This document shows, piece by piece, positions 1-6,765 of a DNA stretch of 61,485 bases. Source of the DNA: Salegentibacter lacus. GTDB lineage: Bacteria; Bacteroidota; Bacteroidia; Flavobacteriales; Flavobacteriaceae. The translations under genes and the position numbers were made by a program. Location: assembly GCF_020164555.1 (NCBI RefSeq), contig NZ_JAIQZB010000022.1:1-61485 (forward strand), given 5' to 3'. Position 1 is the first letter of the stretch, and each line of letters begins with the position of its first letter. The notes beneath the pieces are model-generated. The model was not told where the DNA came from. It searched no databases and saw only the letters and a list, made by a program, of their open reading frames with translations.

Positions 1-127
1 TTCTGTTTTAGGATCAACCGATCTCAGAGCAAGGCTACAATATTCAATAACCTGATCACAAAAATGGTTCAGGGCAATGTCACCTATCAATCGCAAATTA
101 TAAGTAACTAACTACTGACCTCTAAAA
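1..127. repeat. Left copy of a 127-nt terminal inverted repeat
   Basis: These 127 nt are an exact reverse complement of 61359-61485; the match stops at position 128. The length equals a k-mer size commonly used by short-read assemblers, so the simplest reading is a contig-end overlap, with both ends running into the same repeat in opposite orientation. In the reverse direction the repeat carries an open frame running off the edge (ends ALRSVDPKTE), which I do not recognise. Confidence 0.85.
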
Positions 128-264
128 AATAATATAACAATATATCGGTAGATGATAGATAGTTTATTTAAAATTTGAGTGCCTTATATAAAACCTTTTA
201 CTCTAATTATTTTATAAATGTAATCCTCATTCTACGGAATAAGGCCGGAATTCAATAAATTTTT
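128..264. other. Gene-less stretch between terminal repeat and first attC-like site
   Basis: No open frame longer than a few codons. In minus orientation it would be the start of a further cassette (it begins GTTGGCAAAAATT at the attC-like site), cut off by the terminal repeat. Confidence 0.4.
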
Positions 265-395
265 GCCAACGTCCCGTATAAAAACTGTGCGAACGGGCTA
301 GCGTGATTGTCCGTAGGACAATCGGTCGTTGCAAGCGAGCACCAACTTTCGAATAAGCAATAAATATAGCATTGGTTTTATACACTGTTGTAAAC
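265..395 (-). repeat. attC-like recombination site L1
   Basis: 131-bp imperfect palindrome read on the minus strand. It has the same internal blocks as the sites at 50-56 kb: a TATAAAA block, a GATTGTCC-GGACAATC hairpin (here tgattgtccgtaggacaatc) and the end block TTTTTATACGGGAC followed by GTTGGC. The outer arm GTTTACAAC (387-395, minus) is complementary to GTTGTAAAC at 737-745, the other end of the cassette that carries the 416-688 gene. Confidence 0.7.
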
Positions 396-415
396 TTTGG
401 CGACACGTGTAATTG

Positions 416-688
416 CTAAGGAATAATACGTGAAAGCAAAAATAATATTAGCTTTATTGGTTTATCTTGGAAATGATTTTCACTATTCAATATTCCGCAC
501 ATTGGATTCTGATTCTTTTTCCTTTTTCCTATAGTTTTACGGGCTAATATTCCCATAACAGATCCAAAAGTTATGAAATGAAATAAAAATCTCCATAACT
601 GGAAACTTCCACCATCAACTAAATAGTAAAACCCAGCCATTCCTAACGCGAAAGTTAATCCCGAAATAAGAAAAGTCTTTAATAACAT
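416..688 (-). CDS. Small membrane protein in a cassette
   Basis: I do not recognise this 90-residue protein. The first 50 residues form two hydrophobic segments (about 5-23 and 31-48), followed by a lysine-rich stretch (RKTIGKRKKNQN) that would be cytoplasmic, so it is probably a two-pass inner-membrane protein. The C-terminal 30 residues run towards the attC-like site at 265-395, and the true end may be read-out into cassette-flanking DNA. It is the only gene in a cassette bounded by complementary 9-nt ends (387-395 and 737-745). Function unknown. Confidence 0.5.
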   Translation of the reverse strand: MLLKTFLISGLTFALGMAGFYYLVDGGSFQLWRFLFHFITFGSVMGILARKTIGKRKKNQNPMCGILNSENHFQDKPIKLILFLLSRIIP

Positions 689-744
689 TTTGTTTTCACT
701 TTCATTTCTAATTCTTTGTTTTTGTCTGAAGCCCTTGTTTACAA

Positions 745-865
745 CTTCTCAATAAATGCAATGGTACATTTATTCCTTTTATAAAAATCCAAATTTAATA
801 TTTTCAAGGAATGCCTAATCTATGTAAACCATACTTTATGTACGGTTTAAGTTATTAATTTTAAA
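745..865. repeat. About 115-bp intergenic repeat, copy 1
   Basis: Aligns along its length with 3335-3465, in the same orientation. Shared blocks include AATGCA-TGG, CCAAATTTA and a palindrome TAAACC-N-TACGGTTT (here 824-848). In both places it lies just upstream, on the minus strand, of a TTGTA-type cassette start. It could be an older attC type, an attI-like site or a shared leader; the sequence does not decide. No gene is seen from 689 to 1009. Confidence 0.55.
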
Positions 866-1009
866 ATAATTTGATCTGTAAAATTACGGTTCAACCATAC
901 ATAGAGTAAGGTTGTTCCATTGGATTTAAAAAAGAGAAAATATATTTTTGTCTCTCCCACGGGTCTGTAAATTATAGCAGGGTTTATACTATAAAATTCA
1001 AAAGTATTT

Positions 1010-1438
1010 ATGAAGCATTTAAATGTTCTGTACACTAAATTGGTATTGGTTTATCATCACAAACAGAATAAAGATAGAAAAGAAGCGGAAAAACTAGCAT
1101 TTGTTGCCATTCGGAATATGTTCGGCGTAATTCTATTTTTCTCAATCATATTTCTAATCTGTATCTTGGAACTTTCCTTTAATTCCGTTGCGGTTTCAAG
1201 TTCTATAAAAAATTTCCCCAGATTGTATTCATACGGCATATTCGCAGGTTTGATTTTTTTGTATCTGCATATTATGAAATTAATCCTCCAACCAAGATTA
1301 ATTATAATTGATCGCATTGAGACTAATAAGAACTTGAAAAAATATAATAGGGTTTATTTAAAGCTAATTATCGGAATGGCATTATTTGGCGGATTGTGTT
1401 TTGTTATAATTCGTTTATTGTATTTAAAGTTTTTATAA
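1010..1438 (+). CDS. Unknown multi-pass membrane protein
   Basis: I do not recognise this 142-residue protein. It has a basic N-terminal region (HHKQNKDRKEAEK), then three or four hydrophobic segments at about 37-56, 73-90, 91-99 and 117-140, so it is probably an inner-membrane protein. It is on the plus strand, while the neighbouring cassette genes are on the minus strand. The start at 1010 has no clear ribosome-binding site, and ATG is the first start in the frame. An antisense frame (1057-1317) looks like a shadow because its translation lacks recognisable features. Confidence 0.5.
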   Translation: MKHLNVLYTKLVLVYHHKQNKDRKEAEKLAFVAIRNMFGVILFFSIIFLICILELSFNSVAVSSSIKNFPRLYSYGIFAGLIFLYLHIMKLILQPRLIIIDRIETNKNLKKYNRVYLKLIIGMALFGGLCFVIIRLLYLKFL

Positions 1439-1472
1439 AGATGAAGCCTTTAATTCGTCGTCGATAATAAAT

Positions 1473-1591
1473 GGTGGCCAAAATTATAGTTATTTGGACT
1501 AACCGCAAGACAATCTGGCTTTGGAAGTTACCAGGAAATTTGGATTTGAGATTGATTTAAGCCCTGTTTTAAAGATATAATGTCACCCAAC
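1473..1591 (-). repeat. attC-like site L2, degenerate
   Basis: On the minus strand the first half keeps the family blocks (GTTGGGTGAC, then GCTTAAATCAATCTCAAATC and GATTGTCTTGCGG). The second half has decayed: the usual TTTTTATACGGGAC is replaced by AACTATAATTTTGGCCACC. The arm GTTGGGTGAC matches, at 9 of 10 positions, the reverse complement of the start of the cassette carrying 1606-2163. Confidence 0.55.
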
Positions 1592-1605
1592 AATTGTTAA
1601 GATGT

Positions 1606-2163
1606 TTAATTAATTTTATAAAACGATCCGTTTGAAAATTCTAAATATTCAATTCCCTTTTCTGAAGAATAAAGTATTTTACTAATTTTTGAATCAGCAC
1701 TACAATTTTCGAAAACTAACACATTTGTAAAATCATCTCCTGCTAAGGAAATATTAGTAATTCTTTCTTCTATAGGTTGATCTAAAAAAATTCTACATCC
1801 TTGGCTAAAAATATATGACTCACCTCGACCGATCTCAATTGTAAATTCGCCATCATATGATTTGTTTATTTCCAGCTTAAGAGTAAAATCTTCTGAACTA
1901 AAAAATAAATGGCTGTAGGATCTTTCATATTCAGTAAATGAACAACTTTCAGGTCCAGGCTTCCATCTGTCGCTTTCTATTTTAGTCGGTGTACTCTGGG
2001 CAAGAATGATTTGGCCATCTTCATTTAAATATTCGATCTCATCGTAGCCGTTATATGGTATAAGCTCCTTTTCATAATCTGAGAGAGGATCTTCTCCAAG
2101 AACTTCTTCTTTACAACAACCTGTAAGGAGGGTGACTAAAATTATTAAATAATATTTTCTCAT
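1606..2163 (-). CDS. Putative lipoprotein in a cassette
   Basis: 185 residues. The N-terminus is a lipoprotein signal: basic start, hydrophobic core YLIILVTLLT, and a cysteine in LLTGCC at about residue 16, so the mature protein should be lipid-anchored and exported. The rest is acidic and beta-rich with scattered cysteines (CCK, CSF, QGCR, ENCS) that could form disulfides. I do not recognise a family. It is the single gene of a cassette bounded by L2 on its 3' side and L3 on its 5' side; the ATG lies about 14 nt inside the cassette boundary, typical for a cassette gene. Confidence 0.65.
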   Translation of the reverse strand: MRKYYLIILVTLLTGCCKEEVLGEDPLSDYEKELIPYNGYDEIEYLNEDGQIILAQSTPTKIESDRWKPGPESCSFTEYERSYSHLFFSSEDFTLKLEINKSYDGEFTIEIGRGESYIFSQGCRIFLDQPIEERITNISLAGDDFTNVLVFENCSADSKISKILYSSEKGIEYLEFSNGSFYKIN

Positions 2164-2179
2164 AGTTTTATTTCATGTT

Positions 2180-2288
2180 GGGTAACGCTCCGTTTAAAAA
2201 CAATGCGAGCTAGCGTGAATGGTTCTCCACAGGACAAACCACTAAGCAAACAAGCACTAATTTTTGATTTTAGACAAGTTTGTAGCAA
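2180..2288 (-). repeat. attC-like site L3
   Basis: Minus-strand site with the blocks TTTGTCCTGTGGAGAACC, GCTAGCTCGCATTGTTTTT and AACGGAGC, then core GTTACCCAAC. It is about 109 bp, slightly shorter than the right-hand sites. Its outer arm (TTGCTACAAAC, minus) directly abuts the stop codon of the 2290-2739 gene, so that gene belongs to the cassette ended by this site. Confidence 0.65.
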
Positions 2289-2289
2289 G

Positions 2290-2739
2290 TTATTGTTCTT
2301 CTAATTCTACCGAAATTATTTGTTGATTTTCAAGCTTAGGAATTAATACGTGATAGGTTACAGTCAGGGCTACAGCTGCCTCATTTTGAGTAAAAATTAC
2401 TTTTAGAATTAAATTTTGTGTAACACAACTTTTTGAAAGTTCATAATTAATGGACTGATTGCCCTGGCTGAGTGATTTCTTTCCAATTATTAAATCATAC
2501 TTAGAAAAATTTATTTCAGGAGTACAGCTAACCATATTCAATTCTTCAAAACTTTCCTGGTTTGAAATAATTAAATAATTTTCTTCAATATCAACATCGG
2601 AATATCTTATATCAGGACAGCCATATTCATTTTCTAAGCTGGTAATATTTATTTTGTTACTTGTACAATTGTCTTTTTTGCTACAGGAAAAAACCACAAT
2701 TATTAGTGTAAATAGTAGAAATCTTATCTTAAAAATCAT
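2290..2739 (-). CDS. Putative lipoprotein in a cassette
   Basis: 149 residues with a clear lipoprotein signal: hydrophobic core FLLFTLIIVVFS and the lipobox cysteine in FSCSKKDN near residue 19. Several further cysteines (NCTS, YGCP, VSCT, KSCV) suggest an oxidising extracytoplasmic location. I do not recognise the domain. It is followed directly by attC-like site L3. The gap to the upstream gene (2773-3249) is only 33 nt, so the two may share one cassette and one transcript. Confidence 0.6.
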   Translation of the reverse strand: MIFKIRFLLFTLIIVVFSCSKKDNCTSNKINITSLENEYGCPDIRYSDVDIEENYLIISNQESFEELNMVSCTPEINFSKYDLIIGKKSLSQGNQSINYELSKSCVTQNLILKVIFTQNEAAVALTVTYHVLIPKLENQQIISVELEEQ

Positions 2740-2772
2740 AAAATTAAATTTATATCAATATTTACTTTTGGA

Positions 2773-3249
2773 TTAGAGAATTATATCCTTTATTTCCTTA
2801 AATTCTTTTTTTGAAACATTAATTCTTATAATTCCATTATTAGCTCTAGAACCGTACAATGCTTGGTCTATGATTTCATTACTAAAATTAATTGACTGAA
2901 TTTTTCTTTCGTTTAGAAGTGGAGTAAGGCTATTAATAGTTTCTTCAGATGGATTGGCTGACATTATAACTGGCTTCATATTTTCTGAAGTAAACATATA
3001 AATAGGTCTATAAATTGTAGTAGCATTATAACCTTCTTGCTCTTTAACACCATGTGGATTTCCAGATGTTTTATAAACATTCTGATCATTTAATATTCTA
3101 TTTTTAAATAATTTAATTCTACCCTTTAGATTTTCATTTTGAAAATTTAAAATCCATTCGGAATTTTGTTCTTTAGTTACTATAATATCTTGACTATAAA
3201 CTAAATGAGTGAAAAAAAGTGCGAAAATTAGTAGTGTGAAATTCTTCAT
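2773..3249 (-). CDS. Secreted protein with a TonB-plug-like end
   Basis: 158 residues with a signal peptide (MKNFTLLIFALFFTHLVYSQ), cut after the Ser-Gln typical of flavobacterial exported proteins. The C-terminal third reads ALYGSRANNGIIRINVSKKE, which resembles the plug strand of TonB-dependent receptors (YG-x-R-x-x-x-G-I-I-x-I). Such isolated plug-like strands occur in small exported flavobacterial proteins of unclear role. A second protein of this sort is at 32888-33238. It is co-oriented with the lipoprotein gene downstream. Confidence 0.6.
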   Translation of the reverse strand: MKNFTLLIFALFFTHLVYSQDIIVTKEQNSEWILNFQNENLKGRIKLFKNRILNDQNVYKTSGNPHGVKEQEGYNATTIYRPIYMFTSENMKPVIMSANPSEETINSLTPLLNERKIQSINFSNEIIDQALYGSRANNGIIRINVSKKEFKEIKDIIL

Positions 3250-3334
3250 TTTTTTGATTTTAAATTTATTATAAAATGGGTTATACTCCTTTTAAGATGA
3301 ATAATATGTAAGAAAGTTGCTTATAAAATTTACT

Positions 3335-3465
3335 ACAATTGTAAATATGAATGCATTGGAGCATTTGTATCTTTAAAAAACCAAATTTAGGTTTTATTAG
3401 GAACTTCTTAACGATGGTAAACCTTACTATTTATACGGTTTGTATGAATAACTTAATTTTTTATA
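3335..3465. repeat. About 115-bp intergenic repeat, copy 2
   Basis: Homologous to 745-865: AATGCATTGG, then CCAAATTTAG, then the palindrome GTAAACCTTACTATTTATAC-GGTTT at 3417-3441. It stands upstream on the minus strand of the 2290-3249 gene pair and ends with TTGTAGT, comparable to the TTGTAAAC cassette start at 745. It may be the point where this cassette array begins. Confidence 0.5.
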
Positions 3466-3964
3466 CTATTCAAATTTACCATATGCGTTCAGCAATAAAT
3501 CCTTAAAGCTTTAAAGGATTAGAATAAATTGAAATATCAATACCCCACTCAGCACATTAGCCCTTCGTCCCTCCAGGCTAAAGAGCTTCATTTAACAGCA
3601 CCGGACACAAGTGAAAAACCGCCACCTCCATTTCACTTTTTCCGCACAAATGGCGGAAACGCTTCACTCCTTGTTCTGGTTTTCCACTTAAGTCCTCTAA
3701 ATGATTTCATAATTAATTTAATTCCGCTTCCTGCTCCTTTCCTACTCTTCCATTTCCAAATTAGCATTTCCCCGACCTTCACTGCCACTACCTTTTTTCT
3801 GTAATGCAAAATACCAAAATTTAGAAGTTAGTCCAGACTGCATAAAGCCGGTCCCTTCACTCCCTTTTTATAAGTCCTTCCTAATTCTAAATCTTGAAAG
3901 TGTATCAGCATCAAAAAAAGGTAACAGTGACGGCTCTACGGGAAGTAAATCTAATAGCGGAAAA
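3466..3964. other. Non-coding region with hairpins
   Basis: No convincing gene; a proline-rich plus frame (3529-3804) looks spurious. It contains a near-perfect palindrome at 3501-3523 (CCTTAAAGCTTTAAAGG core). There is also a long imperfect inverted repeat at about 3610-3680 in which ACAAGTGAA-AAACCGCCA pairs with TGGCGGAAACGCTTCACTCC. This could be a replication or transfer-related structure, or the remains of an older gene. Confidence 0.35.
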
Positions 3965-4066
3965 ATGAAATCATACAAAATCCACAAAAAGGAAGCGGAA
4001 TTAAAAAAATCAAAAAAGGAAAACGCTCAGGATACAATAAGTAAATCAGTTAAAAATCAATTATAA
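3965..4066 (+). CDS. Possible small lysine-rich protein
   Basis: A 33-residue frame ending 19 nt before ssb, very rich in lysine and glutamate (KIHKKEAELKKSKKEN), in the same direction as ssb. The frame stays open upstream of this ATG without another good start. It could be a leader peptide or the tail of a decayed gene. Composition alone is weak evidence. Confidence 0.25.
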   Translation: MKSYKIHKKEAELKKSKKENAQDTISKSVKNQL

Positions 4067-4085
4067 ACCTTTAAAACTTTTAGTT

Positions 4086-4433
4086 ATGAAAACGCTTAGA
4101 AACACAGTACAGTTAATTGGAAACGTAGGAGAAGATCCAAAATCCCACAAGTTTGAAAATGGAATGTTAGTGACCCGATTTTCTCTGGCCACCAATGAAC
4201 AATTTTTTAAAGACGGAGAGAAAATTCAGGAAACCCAATGGCATCAGCTGGTCGCCTGGAGTAAGCAGGCGGAGCTTGCTAATAAGTATATCGCTAAGGG
4301 AAAGGAAATTGCTATTAAAGGCAAATTAACTTATCGCTCCTATAACAATGAAGCTGGAGAAAAACAGTACATCACAGAAATTCTGGTAAATGAGATCCTT
4401 TTATTGAACAGCTCAAAACAGGATAATAATTAA
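4086..4433 (+). CDS. ssb: Single-stranded DNA-binding protein
   Basis: 115-residue SSB with one OB fold covering the whole protein: RNTVQLIGNVGEDP at the start, FSLATNE, WHQLVAWSKQAE, and KGKLTYRSY near residue 80. It lacks the usual acidic C-terminal tail that recruits host replication proteins, ending in SSKQDNN. That is common for plasmid and conjugative-element SSBs, which coat the transferred single strand in donor or recipient. It is first in a module with the RadC-like protein and mobilization genes and is followed by a strong hairpin. Confidence 0.93.
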   Translation: MKTLRNTVQLIGNVGEDPKSHKFENGMLVTRFSLATNEQFFKDGEKIQETQWHQLVAWSKQAELANKYIAKGKEIAIKGKLTYRSYNNEAGEKQYITEILVNEILLLNSSKQDNN

Positions 4434-4441
4434 TTAAAAGC

Positions 4442-4477
4442 AAAGAGGGCGTCATCGTCGAAAATTGCGCCCTCTTT
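4442..4477 (+). terminator. Hairpin after ssb
   Basis: A 10-bp perfect stem, AAAGAGGGCG (4442-4451) with CGCCCTCTTT (4468-4477), directly downstream of the ssb stop. The U-run is short, so it is either a terminator or an mRNA-stabilising hairpin ahead of the next gene. Confidence 0.7.
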
Positions 4478-4504
4478 CATTATCTAACTTTAAACAAATC
4501 AATA

Positions 4505-4954
4505 ATGGAAACCAAAGTTAATGAAATCGCAATAAGTTATAGCGGAAGTATTAAAACAAAATTACTTCCCAAAATATCTTCTTCCCGTGATGCTGCTACC
4601 CTTCTTTTTGAGCATTGGGATAAACAAAATATTGAACTCTTTGAAAGTTTTAAAATGCTGCTCCTTAATAATTCAAATAAGGTAAAAGGTATTTACACGC
4701 TCTCTACAGGAGGCATCACCGGAACTTTAGTAGATATAAGAATCGTATTTGCTGTAGTTCTAAAGTCCGTTACGACCTCTATAATTTTAGCACATAACCA
4801 TCCCTCGGGAACCCTTAAACCCAGTCAACCCGATAAATCACTAACGGAAAAGATCAAAAAAGCAGGGGAACTTTTTGATATTAAGGTATTGGATCATTTG
4901 ATACTTACTCCCGATGGGGATTACTTCAGTTTTGCAGATGAAGGGATGTTATAA
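4505..4954 (+). CDS. RadC-like JAB domain protein
   Basis: 149 residues, only the C-terminal JAB/MPN half of chromosomal RadC. The metal-binding signature is intact: HNHPSG at residues 97-102 and the aspartate D110 in SQPD, giving H-x-H-x8-11-D. JAB domains are metalloprotease folds; the role of RadC proteins is still unsettled. Short RadC-like proteins are frequent cargo of Bacteroidota mobile elements beside ssb and mobilization genes, as here. It is separated from ssb by a hairpin and followed by a terminator. Confidence 0.88.
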   Translation: METKVNEIAISYSGSIKTKLLPKISSSRDAATLLFEHWDKQNIELFESFKMLLLNNSNKVKGIYTLSTGGITGTLVDIRIVFAVVLKSVTTSIILAHNHPSGTLKPSQPDKSLTEKIKKAGELFDIKVLDHLILTPDGDYFSFADEGML

Positions 4955-4976
4955 TACACTAAAGTAAGATTTTTAT

Positions 4977-5008
4977 AAACGGGTTATGAGCATCATGATC
5001 CGTTTTTT
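4977..5008 (+). terminator. Rho-independent terminator
   Basis: Stem AAACGG (4977-4982) with CCGTTT (5000-5005), extended inside by TGA-TCA pairing, followed by a T-run. It ends the ssb/radC-like transcript. Confidence 0.65.
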
Positions 5009-5116
5009 CTGTTTACAGAATTCTCAATTATTCTTCCAATTCTCTACAGTTTATTTCAAAGATTTTCTTTCCCAATCATAAAAAATGAGATTCCGTTTTT
5101 TACTAATTAAAGCGCT

Positions 5117-5242
5117 ATTAAATTCAATTTAATAGTTGAAATTTTTGTCCCTGCGGGACGAAAAGGTAAAGCAAGAGGGTAACGGGCAGAACCCCGTTAA
5201 GAATCACCTTTTTGAATATAAATAACTGTTTACCAGTTATTT
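5117..5242 (+). promoter_or_regulatory. Candidate origin of transfer
   Basis: Four inverted repeats are packed into 125 nt just ahead of the mobilization genes: ATTAAATT-C-AATTTAAT (5117-5133), GTCCC-TGC-GGGAC (5147-5159), TAACGGG-N6-CCCGTTA (5180-5199) and AAATAACTG-N5-CAGTTATTT (5220-5242). Bacteroidota oriT sites usually sit upstream of their mob genes and consist of such hairpins next to the nick site. The stretch 4955-5338 has no gene. The nick site is not identified. Confidence 0.45.
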
Positions 5243-5338
5243 AAATAATTTTATTCAAGGGTCAAAATTAAAATGAAGTTGCTTTATTACTAAAAACCTT
5301 TGAAACCCATTGAGAAATGGCAGAAAATTTACTAAAAA

Positions 5339-5713
5339 ATGGATGAAGAATATAAAAAAGAGAAGTTCGAGACTCTTAAGATCAAGACTTCCGTAGCTAA
5401 AAAATTTAGACGGTTCAGCCGGTCTTTATCTAAATCTCAATCAATGACACTATTATCGATGGTTGATTTTTTTGAAATGAATAGTATTTCTCCAAATGAA
5501 ATGATGGGTCCAAAAATGGAGACTCTGGAAAACCTTATCAAAAAAAGAATAAATGCAGTAATCGCAATTTTGAAGGATATGGAGAAGAATAAAGTAAACC
5601 CCACTTTAGGCATTTTGGAAGCACTAATGGAAGCTGCTGATCCCAAAAATAACTACGAAAATCGAAAAAGAGATTATGAGCAAGACGATACTCACCCCGA
5701 CTTTTATAAATAA
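5339..5713 (+). CDS. BfmA/BtgA-family mobilization protein
   Basis: 124-residue basic, helical protein. Residues 1-60 (KIKTSVAKKFRRFSRSLSKS, then MTLLSMVDFF) resemble the ribbon-helix-helix-like region of BfmA/BtgA proteins, which bind the origin of transfer and help load the relaxase. It lies 6 nt upstream of the relaxase gene and just downstream of a hairpin cluster, the usual arrangement for a relaxosome accessory factor. The assignment rests on family resemblance, size and context. Confidence 0.75.
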   Translation: MDEEYKKEKFETLKIKTSVAKKFRRFSRSLSKSQSMTLLSMVDFFEMNSISPNEMMGPKMETLENLIKKRINAVIAILKDMEKNKVNPTLGILEALMEAADPKNNYENRKRDYEQDDTHPDFYK

Positions 5714-5719
5714 CTCGCT

Positions 5720-6754
5720 ATGTATATCACTATTACACCACAGAAACTGGGATCAAATTATTCTCAAAGTGCCGCAGGCTTTGTTGATTACCTGGAGAAA
5801 GAAAACCAGCTTCCCGGTATGGAAAAAGATCATGAGTTTTTCTTTTATCAGAAAGAGGATGGTATTTCTCCAGAGGTGGTCATCAAGGAAATAGATGCCA
5901 ACACCGCCAAGCTCAAAAAAATTGAACCGAAATTTTACTCAATAACCGTAAATCCCTCAGCATACGAACTAAAAAAACTACAAAACAACTCAGAAGCTTT
6001 AAAGCAATATACCAGGGAACTAATGAAAGATTATGCCTCCTGTTTTAACCGGGAAATTAATGGTCGTCCTGTTACCGTAAACGATATTAAATATTTCGCA
6101 AAAATCGAACACCAGAGAGCATTTAAAGGAACTGACTTTCAGGTAAAAGAAAACCAACCTTATGCTTCTAAAATATTGCAGCTTAAAAATGAGGTTCGAA
6201 AGATCGAACGTGGCGAATTGGTGGGGGATATTAAAGCCAAAGAAGTGCAGATTCTTAAACTGGAAAGGGAAGCTCCTTACCAGCAAAACCGACAACGCAT
6301 TGTACAGGGAATGCTTAAGGAAGGTAACCAAAGCCATATCCATATTATTGTAAGCCGAAAAGATGCTTCCAATTCCTTTAGTTTATCCCCTGGAAGCAAA
6401 TACAAAAGTTCTGAGGTGGAAATGAATGGTAAATTGATAAAAAGAGGATTTGACAGGGATCTTTTTTTTCAAAAGGCTGAAAAGACATTTGATAAGACCT
6501 TTCAGTACCAACGCAATTTCGTAGAAACTTACCAGGCCCGGAAAGACTTTATTAAAAGTCCGAAATTATATTTTTCTGCAATTGTGGGACTTCCCGCTTC
6601 AGAAAAAGCATTGGCTATGAAAATGCTTAGGGAAACCGGAATTCCGATGCTTCCTGCGGTACCACTTTCTAAAGCCCAACTAACTGTGAAATTCATTAAA
6701 TCTATTCAACGAGGAATTCATTTAGCCTCAAAATCTGCATCAATAGGAATTTAA
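5720..6754 (+). CDS. mobB: MobB-type relaxase
   Basis: 344 residues. The family signature is the histidine pair HIHIIV at 206-211, with a further histidine in KIEHQR (H131); these should coordinate the metal that positions DNA for nicking at oriT. Candidate nucleophile tyrosines lie near the N-terminus (Y2, Y14). The middle (about 150-190) is a charged, probably coiled segment. It acts in the cytoplasm with the BfmA/BtgA protein upstream and passes the strand to the coupling ATPase encoded 11 nt downstream. A full-length, intact gene. Confidence 0.85.
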   Translation: MYITITPQKLGSNYSQSAAGFVDYLEKENQLPGMEKDHEFFFYQKEDGISPEVVIKEIDANTAKLKKIEPKFYSITVNPSAYELKKLQNNSEALKQYTRELMKDYASCFNREINGRPVTVNDIKYFAKIEHQRAFKGTDFQVKENQPYASKILQLKNEVRKIERGELVGDIKAKEVQILKLEREAPYQQNRQRIVQGMLKEGNQSHIHIIVSRKDASNSFSLSPGSKYKSSEVEMNGKLIKRGFDRDLFFQKAEKTFDKTFQYQRNFVETYQARKDFIKSPKLYFSAIVGLPASEKALAMKMLRETGIPMLPAVPLSKAQLTVKFIKSIQRGIHLASKSASIGI

Positions 6755-6765
6755 ATTCATCTGCT

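Noticed and set aside
1-127. Terminal inverted repeats of a transposon or linear replicon
   Set aside because: Exact identity ending at 127 nt fits an assembly overlap better than biological ends, and the element's real end is the tRNA junction at 60,645.
1057-1317. Minus frame opposite the 1010-1438 gene
   Set aside because: The plus frame has coherent membrane helices, the minus frame has none; it is most likely a shadow.
3529-3804. Proline-rich 91-codon plus-strand frame
   Set aside because: No recognisable features, atypical composition, and it overlaps hairpin-rich DNA; no start context.
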